Positions 44,820-55,044 of a DNA stretch of 64,000 nt are shown here, piece after piece. A program made the position numbers and the translations under genes. The notes below the pieces were generated by a model, which searched no databases, was not told the origin of the DNA, and saw only the letters and a list, made by a program, of their open reading frames with translations. Numbering within the stretch: the stretch's first letter is position 1; each line of letters opens with the position of its first letter. The stretch is from the NCBI RefSeq assembly GCF_002157625.1, contig NZ_BDMM01000002.1, positions 611,865 to 675,864 on the forward strand. Direction: 5' to 3'. The DNA is from Brevundimonas sp. SH203. Its GTDB lineage: Bacteria; Pseudomonadota; Alphaproteobacteria; Caulobacterales; Caulobacteraceae.

Positions 44820-46625
44820 ATGCGCCAGACCTTCGACGAAACCACCGATCCGTCCTTCGGGGCCAAGCACCTGCCGCTGCTGCGTGCCGAAATGGCGAAG
44901 CAGGGGCTGGACGGCTTTCTGATCCCGCACGAGGACGAGCATCAGAACGAGTATCTGCCCGACGCCAACGAGCGGCTGGCCTGGGCCACGGGCTTCACCG
45001 GCTCGGCCGGGGCTGCGGTGGTGTTCCAGGACCGGGCCAGCATGTTCACCGACGGGCGCTACACTGTGCAGGTCAAGGCCCAGACCGATCCGGCCCTGTT
45101 CGAACGGCGCGACCTGAACGATGTCGCCGCCTATCTGGAGACGGCGGCGAAAGGGGCGGTGATCGGTTACGATCCGCGTCTGCACAGCCCCGACGCCTTG
45201 GTCGGTTTCAAGGGGGCGGCCGAGAAGGCGGGGGCGACGCTGAAGCCCGTGGACGCCAATCCGCTGGACCTGGCCTGGGGCGCGGATCGCCCGGCCCAGC
45301 CGACGGCGCCGGTCGTGCCGCACGAGGACGCCTATTCCGGCGAAAGCCATGCGTCGAAGCGGGCGCGGATCGGCAAGGCCGCCGCCGATGCGGGCGCGGA
45401 CGCCGTTGTGCTGACCGCGCCCATGTCCATCGCCTGGCTGTTCAATGTGCGCGGCGGCGACGTGATCCGCTCGCCCCTGCCGATCGGTCAGGCCGTGGTC
45501 AAGGCGGACGGGCGGGCGCGGCTGTTCCTCGATCCGGCCAAGGTGACGAATGCGCTGCCTGAATGGCTGGGCGACGCGGTTCAGCTGGAGGCGCCCGAGC
45601 GGCTGGGCGAGGCGCTGGACGGCCTGGCCGGGCGCAAGGTGATGATCGACCCGTCCCTGTCGTCGGCCTGGTATTTCGACCGGCTGGAGCAGGCGGGGGC
45701 GACGGTGGTGCGGGCGATGGACCCCTGCGCCGTGCCGCGCGCCGTCAAGAATGCGGTCGAGATCGAGGGCAGCCGCCAGGCCCATATCCGCGACGGGGCG
45801 GCGCTGAGCCGGTTCCTGCACTGGGTCGATACGGTGGCGCAGGAGACGCTGCCGGATGAGCGCGAGGTGGTCGAGACGCTGGAACGGTTCCGCGAGGCGA
45901 CCGGCGCGCTGAAGGATCTGAGCTTCGACACCATCGCCGGGGCCGGGCCGAACGGCGCCCTGCCGCATTACAAGCCGGTCGGCGCCACGATCCGCAAGGT
46001 CGAGAAGGGCTCGCTGCTGCTGGTGGACGGCGGCGGCCAGTATCTGGACGGCACGACCGACGTGACCCGCACCATGGCCATCGGCGAGCCGACCGAGGAT
46101 CAGAAGCGCAAGTTCACCCTGGTCCTGAAATCGCACGTCGCCATGGCGACCATCCGCTTCCCGGCCGGGACCAGCGGCATGGCGCTGGACGCCATCGCCC
46201 GGGCGCCGATGTGGGCGGCGGGGCTGGATTACGATCACGGCACCGGCCACGGCGTCGGCAGCTATCTGGGCGTCCACGAGGGGCCGCAGCGGATCGCCAA
46301 ATGGGGCACCAGCCAGCCGCTGCTGGAGGGGATGATCCTGTCCAACGAGCCGGGCTATTACCGCGAGGGCCATTGGGGCATCCGCATCGAGACGCTGCAG
46401 GTGGTGACGCCGGCTGTGGTCCCGGAAGGCGGCGAGCGGCCCATGCACGGGTTCGAGCAGCTGACCTTCGCCCCCATCGACCGTCGGCTGATCGCCGTCG
46501 AGATGTTGACCCCGGACGAGCGGGCCTATGTCGACGCCTATCACGCCGAGACCCTGGCCAAGGTCAGGCCTCTGATGGACGGCGCGGCGGGCGAGTGGCT
46601 GAAGGCGGCCTGCGCGCCGCTGTGA
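44820..46625 (+). CDS. pepP: Aminopeptidase P (M24B)
   Basis: 601 residues: two creatinase-like N-terminal domains and a C-terminal pita-bread catalytic domain. Metal ligands are seen in LVDGGGQYLDGTTDVTRT (two Asp), GTGHGVGSYLGVHEG (His), SNEPGYY (Glu) and IRIETLQVV (Glu). It cleaves Xaa-Pro N-terminal bonds in the cytoplasm. At about 600 residues it is the long, eukaryotic-like form common in alphaproteobacteria rather than the 440-residue E. coli PepP. Confidence 0.93.
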   Translation: MRQTFDETTDPSFGAKHLPLLRAEMAKQGLDGFLIPHEDEHQNEYLPDANERLAWATGFTGSAGAAVVFQDRASMFTDGRYTVQVKAQTDPALFERRDLNDVAAYLETAAKGAVIGYDPRLHSPDALVGFKGAAEKAGATLKPVDANPLDLAWGADRPAQPTAPVVPHEDAYSGESHASKRARIGKAAADAGADAVVLTAPMSIAWLFNVRGGDVIRSPLPIGQAVVKADGRARLFLDPAKVTNALPEWLGDAVQLEAPERLGEALDGLAGRKVMIDPSLSSAWYFDRLEQAGATVVRAMDPCAVPRAVKNAVEIEGSRQAHIRDGAALSRFLHWVDTVAQETLPDEREVVETLERFREATGALKDLSFDTIAGAGPNGALPHYKPVGATIRKVEKGSLLLVDGGGQYLDGTTDVTRTMAIGEPTEDQKRKFTLVLKSHVAMATIRFPAGTSGMALDAIARAPMWAAGLDYDHGTGHGVGSYLGVHEGPQRIAKWGTSQPLLEGMILSNEPGYYREGHWGIRIETLQVVTPAVVPEGGERPMHGFEQLTFAPIDRRLIAVEMLTPDERAYVDAYHAETLAKVRPLMDGAAGEWLKAACAPL

Positions 46626-46640
46626 TCCCGGACTGATCCG

Positions 46641-47030
46641 ATGACCATGATCGGCGCCATCGCCCTGCTGCTGTTCTGCCAGCTGGCCGGGGAGGTGATC
46701 CATCGGCTGACGGGCCTGCCGCTGCCGGGCGCGGTCATCGGGCTGATGCTGCTGCTGGCCTGGCTGGCGCTGGTGCCGAAGGAGCGGCCGACGCTGACGG
46801 CGGTGACGGGCTGGCTGACGGCGCATCTGTCGATCATGTTCGTGCCGGCGGCGGTGGGGTTGATCGACGAGGGCGGGCCGCTGTCGCGATACGGCGTCGG
46901 GATTCTGGCGGCGACGGCCGTGTCGACGCTGCTGACCATGGTGGTGACGGCCGTGGTGTTCCGCTGGGCGGTCAAGCGGTTCGGGCCGCCCGAGCCCCAG
47001 CCGGAAGCGGTCGAGGAGGCGGCGTCGTGA
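46641..47030 (+). CDS. lrgA: CidA/LrgA-family membrane protein
   Basis: 129 residues with four membrane segments; the family word LTGLPLPGAVIGLMLLL and the FVPAAVGLID segment are clear. Holin-like CidA/LrgA proteins pair with LrgB and affect murein hydrolase activity or pyruvate transport in Gram-positive bacteria. It overlaps lrgB by 4 nt and lies 15 nt after pepP. Confidence 0.9.
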   Translation: MTMIGAIALLLFCQLAGEVIHRLTGLPLPGAVIGLMLLLAWLALVPKERPTLTAVTGWLTAHLSIMFVPAAVGLIDEGGPLSRYGVGILAATAVSTLLTMVVTAVVFRWAVKRFGPPEPQPEAVEEAAS

Positions 47031-47719
47031 AGGATTTGCTGACCACGCCGCTGTTCTGGCTGGCCCTGACGCTGGTGGTGTTCGAGGGCGCCGACCAGAT
47101 GTCGCGGCGCAGCGGGCGCCATCCGCTGTGCCACCCGGTCCTGCTGGCGACGCCGGTGTTGATCGGCCTGCTGCTGCTGACCCGCACGTCCTATGCGACC
47201 TATGGGTCCGGGACGCAGGCGCTGAGCTTCCTGTTGGGACCGGCGGTCGTGGGGCTGGCGGTTCCGGTCTGGGCGCAGCGCGATCTGATCCGGCGGCTGG
47301 CCCTGCCGATCGGCCTGGCCCTGATGGCGGGCGCCGTGACGGCGGTGGTCAGCGCGGTCGGCGTGCTGGCTCTGTTCGGGGCGCCGCTCGAAATCCTGGC
47401 CTCCATCGCGCCGAGGGCGACCACGACGCCGGTGGCCATGGCGGTGGCCCAGCAGTTGGGCGGAGTGCCCGCCCTGGCGGCGGTGATCGTGCTGATCGCC
47501 GGGGTGATCGGGGCGATGACGGCGACGCCGTTGTTCAACGCCATGAAGATGACCGATTACCGGGCGCGGGGCCTGGCGGTCGGCGTCTCGGCGCACGGGT
47601 TCGGCGCGGCGCGGGCGTTCCAGGTCGATTCGACCGCCGGGGCCTTCGCCAGCCTGGGGATGGCGCTCAACGCCGTGGCGACGGCGACGCTGCTGTCGGT
47701 TCTGGCGCTCCTTCTGTAG
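47027..47719 (+). CDS. lrgB: LrgB-family membrane protein
   Basis: 230 residues, GTG start overlapping lrgA. About seven helices with FLLGPAVVGLAVP, APRATTTPVAMAVAQQLGG, IAGVIGAMTATPLFN and GVSAHGFGAARAFQ, all hallmarks of LrgB/YohK. Its last 53 nt overlap the 3' end of the convergent patatin gene. Confidence 0.92.
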   Translation: MKDLLTTPLFWLALTLVVFEGADQMSRRSGRHPLCHPVLLATPVLIGLLLLTRTSYATYGSGTQALSFLLGPAVVGLAVPVWAQRDLIRRLALPIGLALMAGAVTAVVSAVGVLALFGAPLEILASIAPRATTTPVAMAVAQQLGGVPALAAVIVLIAGVIGAMTATPLFNAMKMTDYRARGLAVGVSAHGFGAARAFQVDSTAGAFASLGMALNAVATATLLSVLALLL

Positions 47720-49451
47720 CGGGCGCGGCGGGCGGGCAGCGGCGGATGCGCTGGACCGGGCAGGGCAGGGCCTCCAGCGCGGCGGTCATGGCCGCATAGC
47801 CGGTGGCGACCGGGCCGTCGTAGGTCTTCCAGTCGCGGATGTCGCTGCCCGCGACCTGAGGCAGGACCAGGACGTCGGCGTCGGCGCGGGCCTGCTCCAT
47901 CTCCGTGTCGGTGGTGATGGTCGCCGACCGCATCAGGATGGAGACGATGGGCGGGCCGCTCTTCCAGGCGCCCGACAGCACCCATTTCCACCAGGAGGGC
48001 GGATTCTCCAGCGCCTGGGGATCGACGCCGCGCGTCTGGGACATATCCACGCCGACGATGGGGCCGCTGTTCAGCTGGCGCATGACGCTGGTGGGGAAGT
48101 TCTTCAGCACGGCGCCGTCCACCAGCACCTGACCGTCGATGACGACGGGCGGCAGGACGCCGGGAATGGCGATGGAGGCGCGCATGGCCCGGCGCATCAG
48201 GCCGGTGCGATGCACCTCGATCCGGCCCGAGGTCAGGTTGGACGACACCGCGAAGAAGGGCAGGGCCAGGTCCGCCAGGTCGATGTCGCCATAGGCGCGC
48301 TGCAACAGGCCCGCGACCTTGCGCGCGCGGGACATGGCGATGATCGGCACGGCGAGGTCCGACAGGGGATCGGATTCGACGAAGGCGCGGCGGATTTCGA
48401 AATCCAGCCGCTCGTGATCCCAGCCCAGGGCCGGGCCGGCGGCGACGACCGCGCCCATCGAGGCGCCGCCGGCGAAGTCGATGGGGACCCCGGCGTCCCG
48501 CAAGGCCTTGACCGCGCCGATGTGGCAATAGGCGCGCGCCCCGCCGCCCGACAGCACCAGACCGACCGCCGTGCCGGTGACGACGCGGGCGATCCGCTCG
48601 GCGTCGGTCGCCAGACCCTCGACGCAGTGGAACCAGCGGTCGGGCTGAAGCGCGTCCAGCCAGACGCGGGTGTTGGCCGGATGATGCATCCGGGGATCGC
48701 GCAGCAGGATCAGATCGGTCAGCCGGCGCCCGTCGCCGAAGCCGTGACGACGCGGCACGGACGACGGCGGCGCCAGAAGCCCGCTGCCGACGATGAACAT
48801 CCGGTCCACCTGGCGCGCGCACAGATTGGACCAGGCGGGCTGATCGTGTTCGGCGACATAGAGGACGTAGTCGTGTTCGCCCTCGACGCGGCTGAACCAT
48901 TCGGACGCCGAGGTCAGGGCCGACTGGTCGATGACCTGGCAGGTGAAGCCCATGGCCTGGATGGCCGCGCCGATCCGCTCCACGAAGGCGCGGATGGGGC
49001 GGGGGCGGGCCGAGACGAAGCCGAAGACGCTGGGCTCGGACGCGCCGGAGGAGCGTTCGCGCGCGCGCCGGATCATCAGGCGCGACAGTTCGACCATCAG
49101 GTCCGGCTCGGTGCGGGCGGCCTCGAAGAAGGCCTCGCGCGGCAGGGCCAGGATTTCGCTGTCGCGCAGGGCGACGACGGTGGCGGTGTGGGGCGTGCCG
49201 GCCAGCATGGCCATTTCGCCCACCGGCTCGCCCGCCTTGACCACGCCCAGCATATGCGGCGGCTGATCCGCCTCCATGCGGAAGACGCCGAGCCGGCCCG
49301 AGCGCAGCAGATACAGGGTGTCGGCCGGCTCGCCCTCGGCGAACAGCGGCTCGCCGCCGGTCAGGGCGAACCAGCTGGCGCGGTCGATCATGCGACCTTC
49401 GAAAATGCGCGCGAGCGACGCCGCCAGCGTATCGGGACGAACCGTGGCCAT
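47667..49451 (-). CDS. Cyclic-nucleotide-binding / patatin-like phospholipase (NTE type)
   Basis: 594 residues from the ATG at 49451. A cNMP-binding domain (about 20-140: EPLFAEGEPADTLYLLRSGRLGVF, KAGEPVGEMAML) is followed by a linker domain and a patatin domain with oxyanion loop VLSGGGARAYCHIGA, nucleophile GGASMGA and catalytic DGAVL. This is the neuropathy-target-esterase architecture: a lysophospholipase that may be gated by cyclic nucleotide or use the domain structurally. Its 3' end overlaps lrgB antisense by 53 nt. Confidence 0.92.
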   Translation of the reverse strand: MATVRPDTLAASLARIFEGRMIDRASWFALTGGEPLFAEGEPADTLYLLRSGRLGVFRMEADQPPHMLGVVKAGEPVGEMAMLAGTPHTATVVALRDSEILALPREAFFEAARTEPDLMVELSRLMIRRARERSSGASEPSVFGFVSARPRPIRAFVERIGAAIQAMGFTCQVIDQSALTSASEWFSRVEGEHDYVLYVAEHDQPAWSNLCARQVDRMFIVGSGLLAPPSSVPRRHGFGDGRRLTDLILLRDPRMHHPANTRVWLDALQPDRWFHCVEGLATDAERIARVVTGTAVGLVLSGGGARAYCHIGAVKALRDAGVPIDFAGGASMGAVVAAGPALGWDHERLDFEIRRAFVESDPLSDLAVPIIAMSRARKVAGLLQRAYGDIDLADLALPFFAVSSNLTSGRIEVHRTGLMRRAMRASIAIPGVLPPVVIDGQVLVDGAVLKNFPTSVMRQLNSGPIVGVDMSQTRGVDPQALENPPSWWKWVLSGAWKSGPPIVSILMRSATITTDTEMEQARADADVLVLPQVAGSDIRDWKTYDGPVATGYAAMTAALEALPCPVQRIRRCPPAAPATEGAPEPTAASPSPRR

Positions 49452-51699
<2,248 letters not shown>

Positions 51700-51703
51700 A
51701 TTT

Positions 51704-51831
51704 TCCGCTCATCCCCGCGAAGACGGGGACCCAGTGCTTTGGGCGACAATCGGATGATGTTCGCGCGCCCTTGATCCAACGCACTGCCGAGCGACAGAAC
51801 GGGGTCCCCGCCTTCGCGGGGATGAGCGGAG
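51704..51831. repeat. Inverted pair of GC palindromes, family 2 element
   Basis: ccgctcatCCCCGCgaaga…gggacccag at 51704-51733 and the mirror copy ggggtCCCCGCcttcgcGGGGatgagcgga at about 51800-51830. The spacer shares words with the reverse complement of the unit at 16517-16644 (ctttgggcga, tccaacgcac). It fills the serS/surE gap. Confidence 0.82.
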
Positions 51832-51837
51832 TTTGAA

Positions 51838-52632
51838 GTGCGGATTCTTCTGACCAACGACGACGGGATCGAGGCCGAGGGGCTGGCCTGTCTGGAGCGG
51901 ATCGCGCGGACGATCAGCGACGACGTCTGGGTGTGCGCGCCCGCCGTCGAACAGTCGGGCAAGGGGCGGGGGATCACCCTGACCGAGCCGCTGCGCGTGC
52001 TGAACCTGGGCGAAAAGCGGTTCGCGGTGACGGGGACGCCGACCGACTGCGTCGTGCTGGCCGTCAACGACCTGATGCCGGACAAGCCCGATCTGGTGCT
52101 GTCGGGCGTCAATCGCGGGCACAATATCGGCGAGGACGTCAGCTATTCCGGCACGGTGGCGGGCGCCTTGCAGGGGATGGCGTTCGGCATCCGCTCCATC
52201 GCCCTGAGCCAGAGCCTGGAGCGCTTCCATGACGAGGTCGTGGCCCACTGGGAGACGGCCGAGGCCTTCGCCCCCGCCATCATCGCCCGGCTGCTGGAGC
52301 AGAAATGGGCGCCGGGCGTGGTGATGAACCTGAACTTCCCCAACCGCCGCCCCGAAGAGGTGGATCAGGTCGAGGTGACGACCCAGGGGTTCCGCGACGT
52401 GGGCGAGATGCACGCCGTGCGGCGCACCGACCTGCGCGGGCGCGACTATTACTGGATGAGCTTCCGCGGCGAAAAGCGCGAACACGCCGAGGGCACGGAC
52501 CTGAGGGCCATCGACGAGGGGCGGATTTCGGTCACGCCGCTGCACATCGACCTGACCCATATGTCCAGCGTCCACGACCTGAAGAAGGTGCTGGGCGGGG
52601 CGCCGCCGAAGAAGACGGATCGCGCCGCTTGA
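51838..52632 (+). CDS. surE: 5'/3'-nucleotidase SurE
   Basis: 264 residues, GTG start. The metal-binding N-terminus ILLTNDDGIEAEGL, PAVEQSGKGRGITL, GTPTDCVVLAV, VLSGVNRGHNIGEDVSYSGTVAGALQG and LNFPN are all SurE motifs. It hydrolyses nucleoside monophosphates and is linked to stationary-phase survival. Followed by pcm with a 4-nt overlap. Confidence 0.96.
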   Translation: MRILLTNDDGIEAEGLACLERIARTISDDVWVCAPAVEQSGKGRGITLTEPLRVLNLGEKRFAVTGTPTDCVVLAVNDLMPDKPDLVLSGVNRGHNIGEDVSYSGTVAGALQGMAFGIRSIALSQSLERFHDEVVAHWETAEAFAPAIIARLLEQKWAPGVVMNLNFPNRRPEEVDQVEVTTQGFRDVGEMHAVRRTDLRGRDYYWMSFRGEKREHAEGTDLRAIDEGRISVTPLHIDLTHMSSVHDLKKVLGGAPPKKTDRAA

Positions 52633-53273
52633 ACCTGCACGACGACCGCGCCGGCCGCCTGATCCTGTCGCTGCGCCAGCAGGGGGTCACGGAGCCGCGC
52701 GTGCTGAAGGCGATGGAGAGCATCGACCGGGCCGTCTTCGTACACGAGAAGTTTCTGGACCAGGCGTGGGAGGATCAGGCCCTGCCGATCGATTGCGCCC
52801 AGACGATCAGCCAGCCCTATATCGTCGGCCTGATGACCCAGGCGCTGGACGTGCAGGCGCGGCACCGGGTGCTGGAGATCGGCACCGGCAGCGGATACCA
52901 GTGCGCGGTGTTGAGCCGGCTGGCGCGCTATGTCTATTCGGTCGAGCGCTACCGCAGCCTGCTGATCGAGGCCGAGGCGCGGCTGCGGACGCTGAAGATT
53001 GAGAACGTCATCACCAAGCACGGCGACGGCGGACTGGGCTGGGCCGAACAGGCGCCTTTCGACCGGATCATGGTCACGGCCGCCTCGCCGACCGAGCCGA
53101 CCGAACTGCTGAAACAGCTGAAGCCGAACGGGGTGCTGGTCGCGCCGGTGGGCCGGACCTCGGTGCAGATGCTGCATCGCTACGTCGGCCAGGGCGACGG
53201 CGCCTTCCGTCGCGAAAGCCTGACCGAAGTGCGGTTCGTGCCTCTGGTCGAGGGGACGGCGAAGGAGGGGTGA
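52629..53273 (+). CDS. pcm: Protein-L-isoaspartate O-methyltransferase
   Basis: 214 residues from the TTG at 52629, which overlaps the surE stop as TTGA; no ATG or GTG gives a complete N-terminus. Class I methyltransferase: VLEIGTGSGYQCAVLSRL (AdoMet motif), DRIMVTAASPTEPTELLKQLKPNGVLVAPVG and the family TISQPYIVGLMTQAL. It repairs isoaspartyl residues. Translational coupling to surE is likely. Confidence 0.94.
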   Translation: MNLHDDRAGRLILSLRQQGVTEPRVLKAMESIDRAVFVHEKFLDQAWEDQALPIDCAQTISQPYIVGLMTQALDVQARHRVLEIGTGSGYQCAVLSRLARYVYSVERYRSLLIEAEARLRTLKIENVITKHGDGGLGWAEQAPFDRIMVTAASPTEPTELLKQLKPNGVLVAPVGRTSVQMLHRYVGQGDGAFRRESLTEVRFVPLVEGTAKEG

Positions 53274-53296
53274 CTGGTGAGTCGGGAAGAGTGAGT

Positions 53297-53350
53297 GGTG
53301 AGTAGTGAGCCAGAGGGCGACCGATCACGATTCACCACTCACTACTCACC
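53297..53350. repeat. Inverted repeat ggtgagtagtgag / ctcactactcacc
   Basis: A perfect 13-bp inverted repeat with a 28-nt loop, in a low-complexity context of gtgagt/gtgagtag units, lies between pcm and the nlpD-like gene. No U tract follows, so it is a repeat element or a weak terminator. Confidence 0.7.
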
Positions 53351-53465
53351 TGCTTGCCTGCTCCATTAACCTTCGTGCCCCAATTCCGCGACGATTGCGG
53401 GGTTGGCTTATGGGGCGCGAGCGGGCACACCGGGCGGGCGAGTTTAACCATGCGAGGAGCGGCCG

Positions 53466-54587
53466 GTGGCGGTGATTTCGGGCTGGATGAGAGCGGCGTT
53501 GATCGCGGGGGCGTCGCTGAGCGCGGCGGCCTGCATGACCTATCCGTCCGAGCCGCGGTACTCCACCCACGCCTCGCCCGCGCCGGCGCCGGATCGCGGC
53601 GCCTATCCGCCCGCAGGCGGTCGGCCGTCGGCCTATCCCGGCGGGGCGCAGACCCAGCCCAGTCGCCCCGCGCCCTATGAATCGCCGCCGCCGGCGACGG
53701 CGCCCATCGGTCAGGTGGAGGGCGGGGCCCTGCCGCCGCCGGTGACGGTGACGCCCACCCAGCCGACCTATACGCCGCCCGCCGCTCAACCGCCCGCGTC
53801 GCAGACACCCGCCTATCAGTCCCCGGCTGCAGCTCCGTCGGGTTCGACGCGGCCCGGCGCGGCCTATGTGATCCAGCCGGGCGATACGATCTCGGGCGTC
53901 GGGCGGCGGTTCCAGACGCCGGTGCAGACCCTGATCGACCTGAACGGCCTGGGGCCGCGCGGCGCGATCACCAGCGGCCAGCGAATCATCCTGCCCGAGG
54001 CGGCGGTGGATACGGGCCACGACCCCTATGCGACCGGCGCCTCGCCCGTCGGGGTTCTGGTGCCCAACAACGGCGTGATTCCGCCGCCCCCGCCGCCGCG
54101 TTCGGGCAATGCGGCCCTGCCGGTGCAGACGCGGCCGACGCCCGCGCCTGTCACCCAGGCCGGAACGCAGGCTGGCGGGTCCGCCGTGGCGACGGGCCAG
54201 CCGAACCTGCTGTGGCCTGTGCGGGGCGACATCGTGCGCCGCTTCGGTCCCGTCGGCATGGGCGAGCGCAACAACGGCATCAACATCGGCGCCTCGGCCG
54301 GGGCGGCGGTCAGCGCCTCGGCGCCGGGACGGGTGGCCTATGTCGGCAGCGACCTGGTCGGCCAGGGGCTGACGGTGCTGGTCGTCCACGCCAACGGCTG
54401 GCGCACCGTCTATGGCCATCTGGGCTCGGCGACGGTGAAGGACGGCGACGACGTGCGCGCGGGCCAGCAGATCGGCACCGTGGGCCTGACCGCCGGCGAC
54501 GGCCGCCCTTCGATCCACTTCGAGACGCGCCAGATGCGCGGCGACGACCCCGTGGCGGTCGATCCCCTGACCGTATTGCCGCGCTGA
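53466..54587 (+). CDS. NlpD-like LysM/LytM (M23) protein with degenerate active site
   Basis: 373 residues, GTG start with GAGGAG upstream. Probable lipoprotein or signal peptide (LSAAAC, Cys23), a Pro-rich linker, a LysM domain (about 133-178: YVIQPGDTISGVGRRF…LNGL…ITSGQRIILP), a second linker and a LytM domain (about 247-370). Zinc ligands are lost: the usual H-x3-D is N269…N273 (RNNGINIG) and the final HxH is SIH (349-351), although YGHLG survives. It is probably a non-catalytic amidase activator like NlpD. The order surE-pcm-nlpD is the same as in E. coli. Confidence 0.88.
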   Translation: MAVISGWMRAALIAGASLSAAACMTYPSEPRYSTHASPAPAPDRGAYPPAGGRPSAYPGGAQTQPSRPAPYESPPPATAPIGQVEGGALPPPVTVTPTQPTYTPPAAQPPASQTPAYQSPAAAPSGSTRPGAAYVIQPGDTISGVGRRFQTPVQTLIDLNGLGPRGAITSGQRIILPEAAVDTGHDPYATGASPVGVLVPNNGVIPPPPPPRSGNAALPVQTRPTPAPVTQAGTQAGGSAVATGQPNLLWPVRGDIVRRFGPVGMGERNNGINIGASAGAAVSASAPGRVAYVGSDLVGQGLTVLVVHANGWRTVYGHLGSATVKDGDDVRAGQQIGTVGLTAGDGRPSIHFETRQMRGDDPVAVDPLTVLPR

Positions 54588-54692
54588 CGTTTTAGCCGCG
54601 TTGCATTCTTCAGGGACCAGCCCTAGGTTCCGCGCCTCGTTTTAATGGGGGCGCCGACGAGGGCCGCCCTTTTTCGTATTCGGAGACTACCC

Positions 54693-55010
54693 ATGGGCGG
54701 AGCGGCTGACGGCGGCTTGATGGCGCAACTGATCGGCTTCGCGCCCATCATCGGCATCTTCATCCTGTTCTACTTCCTGCTGATCCGTCCGCAGCAGAAG
54801 CGCGCCAAGGAACATGCGACCGCCATCGCCGCCGTCAAGCGCGGCGACACCGTGGTCCTGGGCAGCGGCATGATCGGCAAGGTGACGCGCGTCGAGGACG
54901 CCGAGGTCAATGTCGAGATCGCGCCCAGCGTCAATGTGCGCGTGGTCAAGTCGATGATCGCCGAGGTGCGCAACCGCACCGCCATCGCCGCCAACGATTC
55001 CAAGGCCTGA
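54693..55010 (+). CDS. yajC: Sec translocase accessory subunit YajC
   Basis: 105 residues from the ATG at 54693 (CGGAGA 7 nt upstream). A single membrane helix (GFAPIIGIFILFYFLLIRPQQKRAKEH) with the family RPQQKR, then a small cytoplasmic domain with VKRGDTVVLGSGMIGKV. It is part of the SecDF-YajC complex, encoded just ahead of secD. Confidence 0.96.
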   Translation: MGGAADGGLMAQLIGFAPIIGIFILFYFLLIRPQQKRAKEHATAIAAVKRGDTVVLGSGMIGKVTRVEDAEVNVEIAPSVNVRVVKSMIAEVRNRTAIAANDSKA

Positions 55011-55044
55011 TACGCGCTCGTATCGCTGAGACCCGGACCGCCTC

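Noticed and set aside
43827..46826. Open frame of about 1000 codons on the minus strand opposite prmA, pepP and lrgA
   Set aside because: The plus strand has recognisable enzymes with intact motifs. The antisense frame is Arg/Gln/His-rich low-information sequence, as expected from the complement of GC-rich codons.
53466..54587. Annotating the LysM/M23 protein as an active endopeptidase
   Set aside because: The HxxxD and HxH zinc ligands are replaced by N…N and SxH, so catalysis by the normal mechanism is unlikely.
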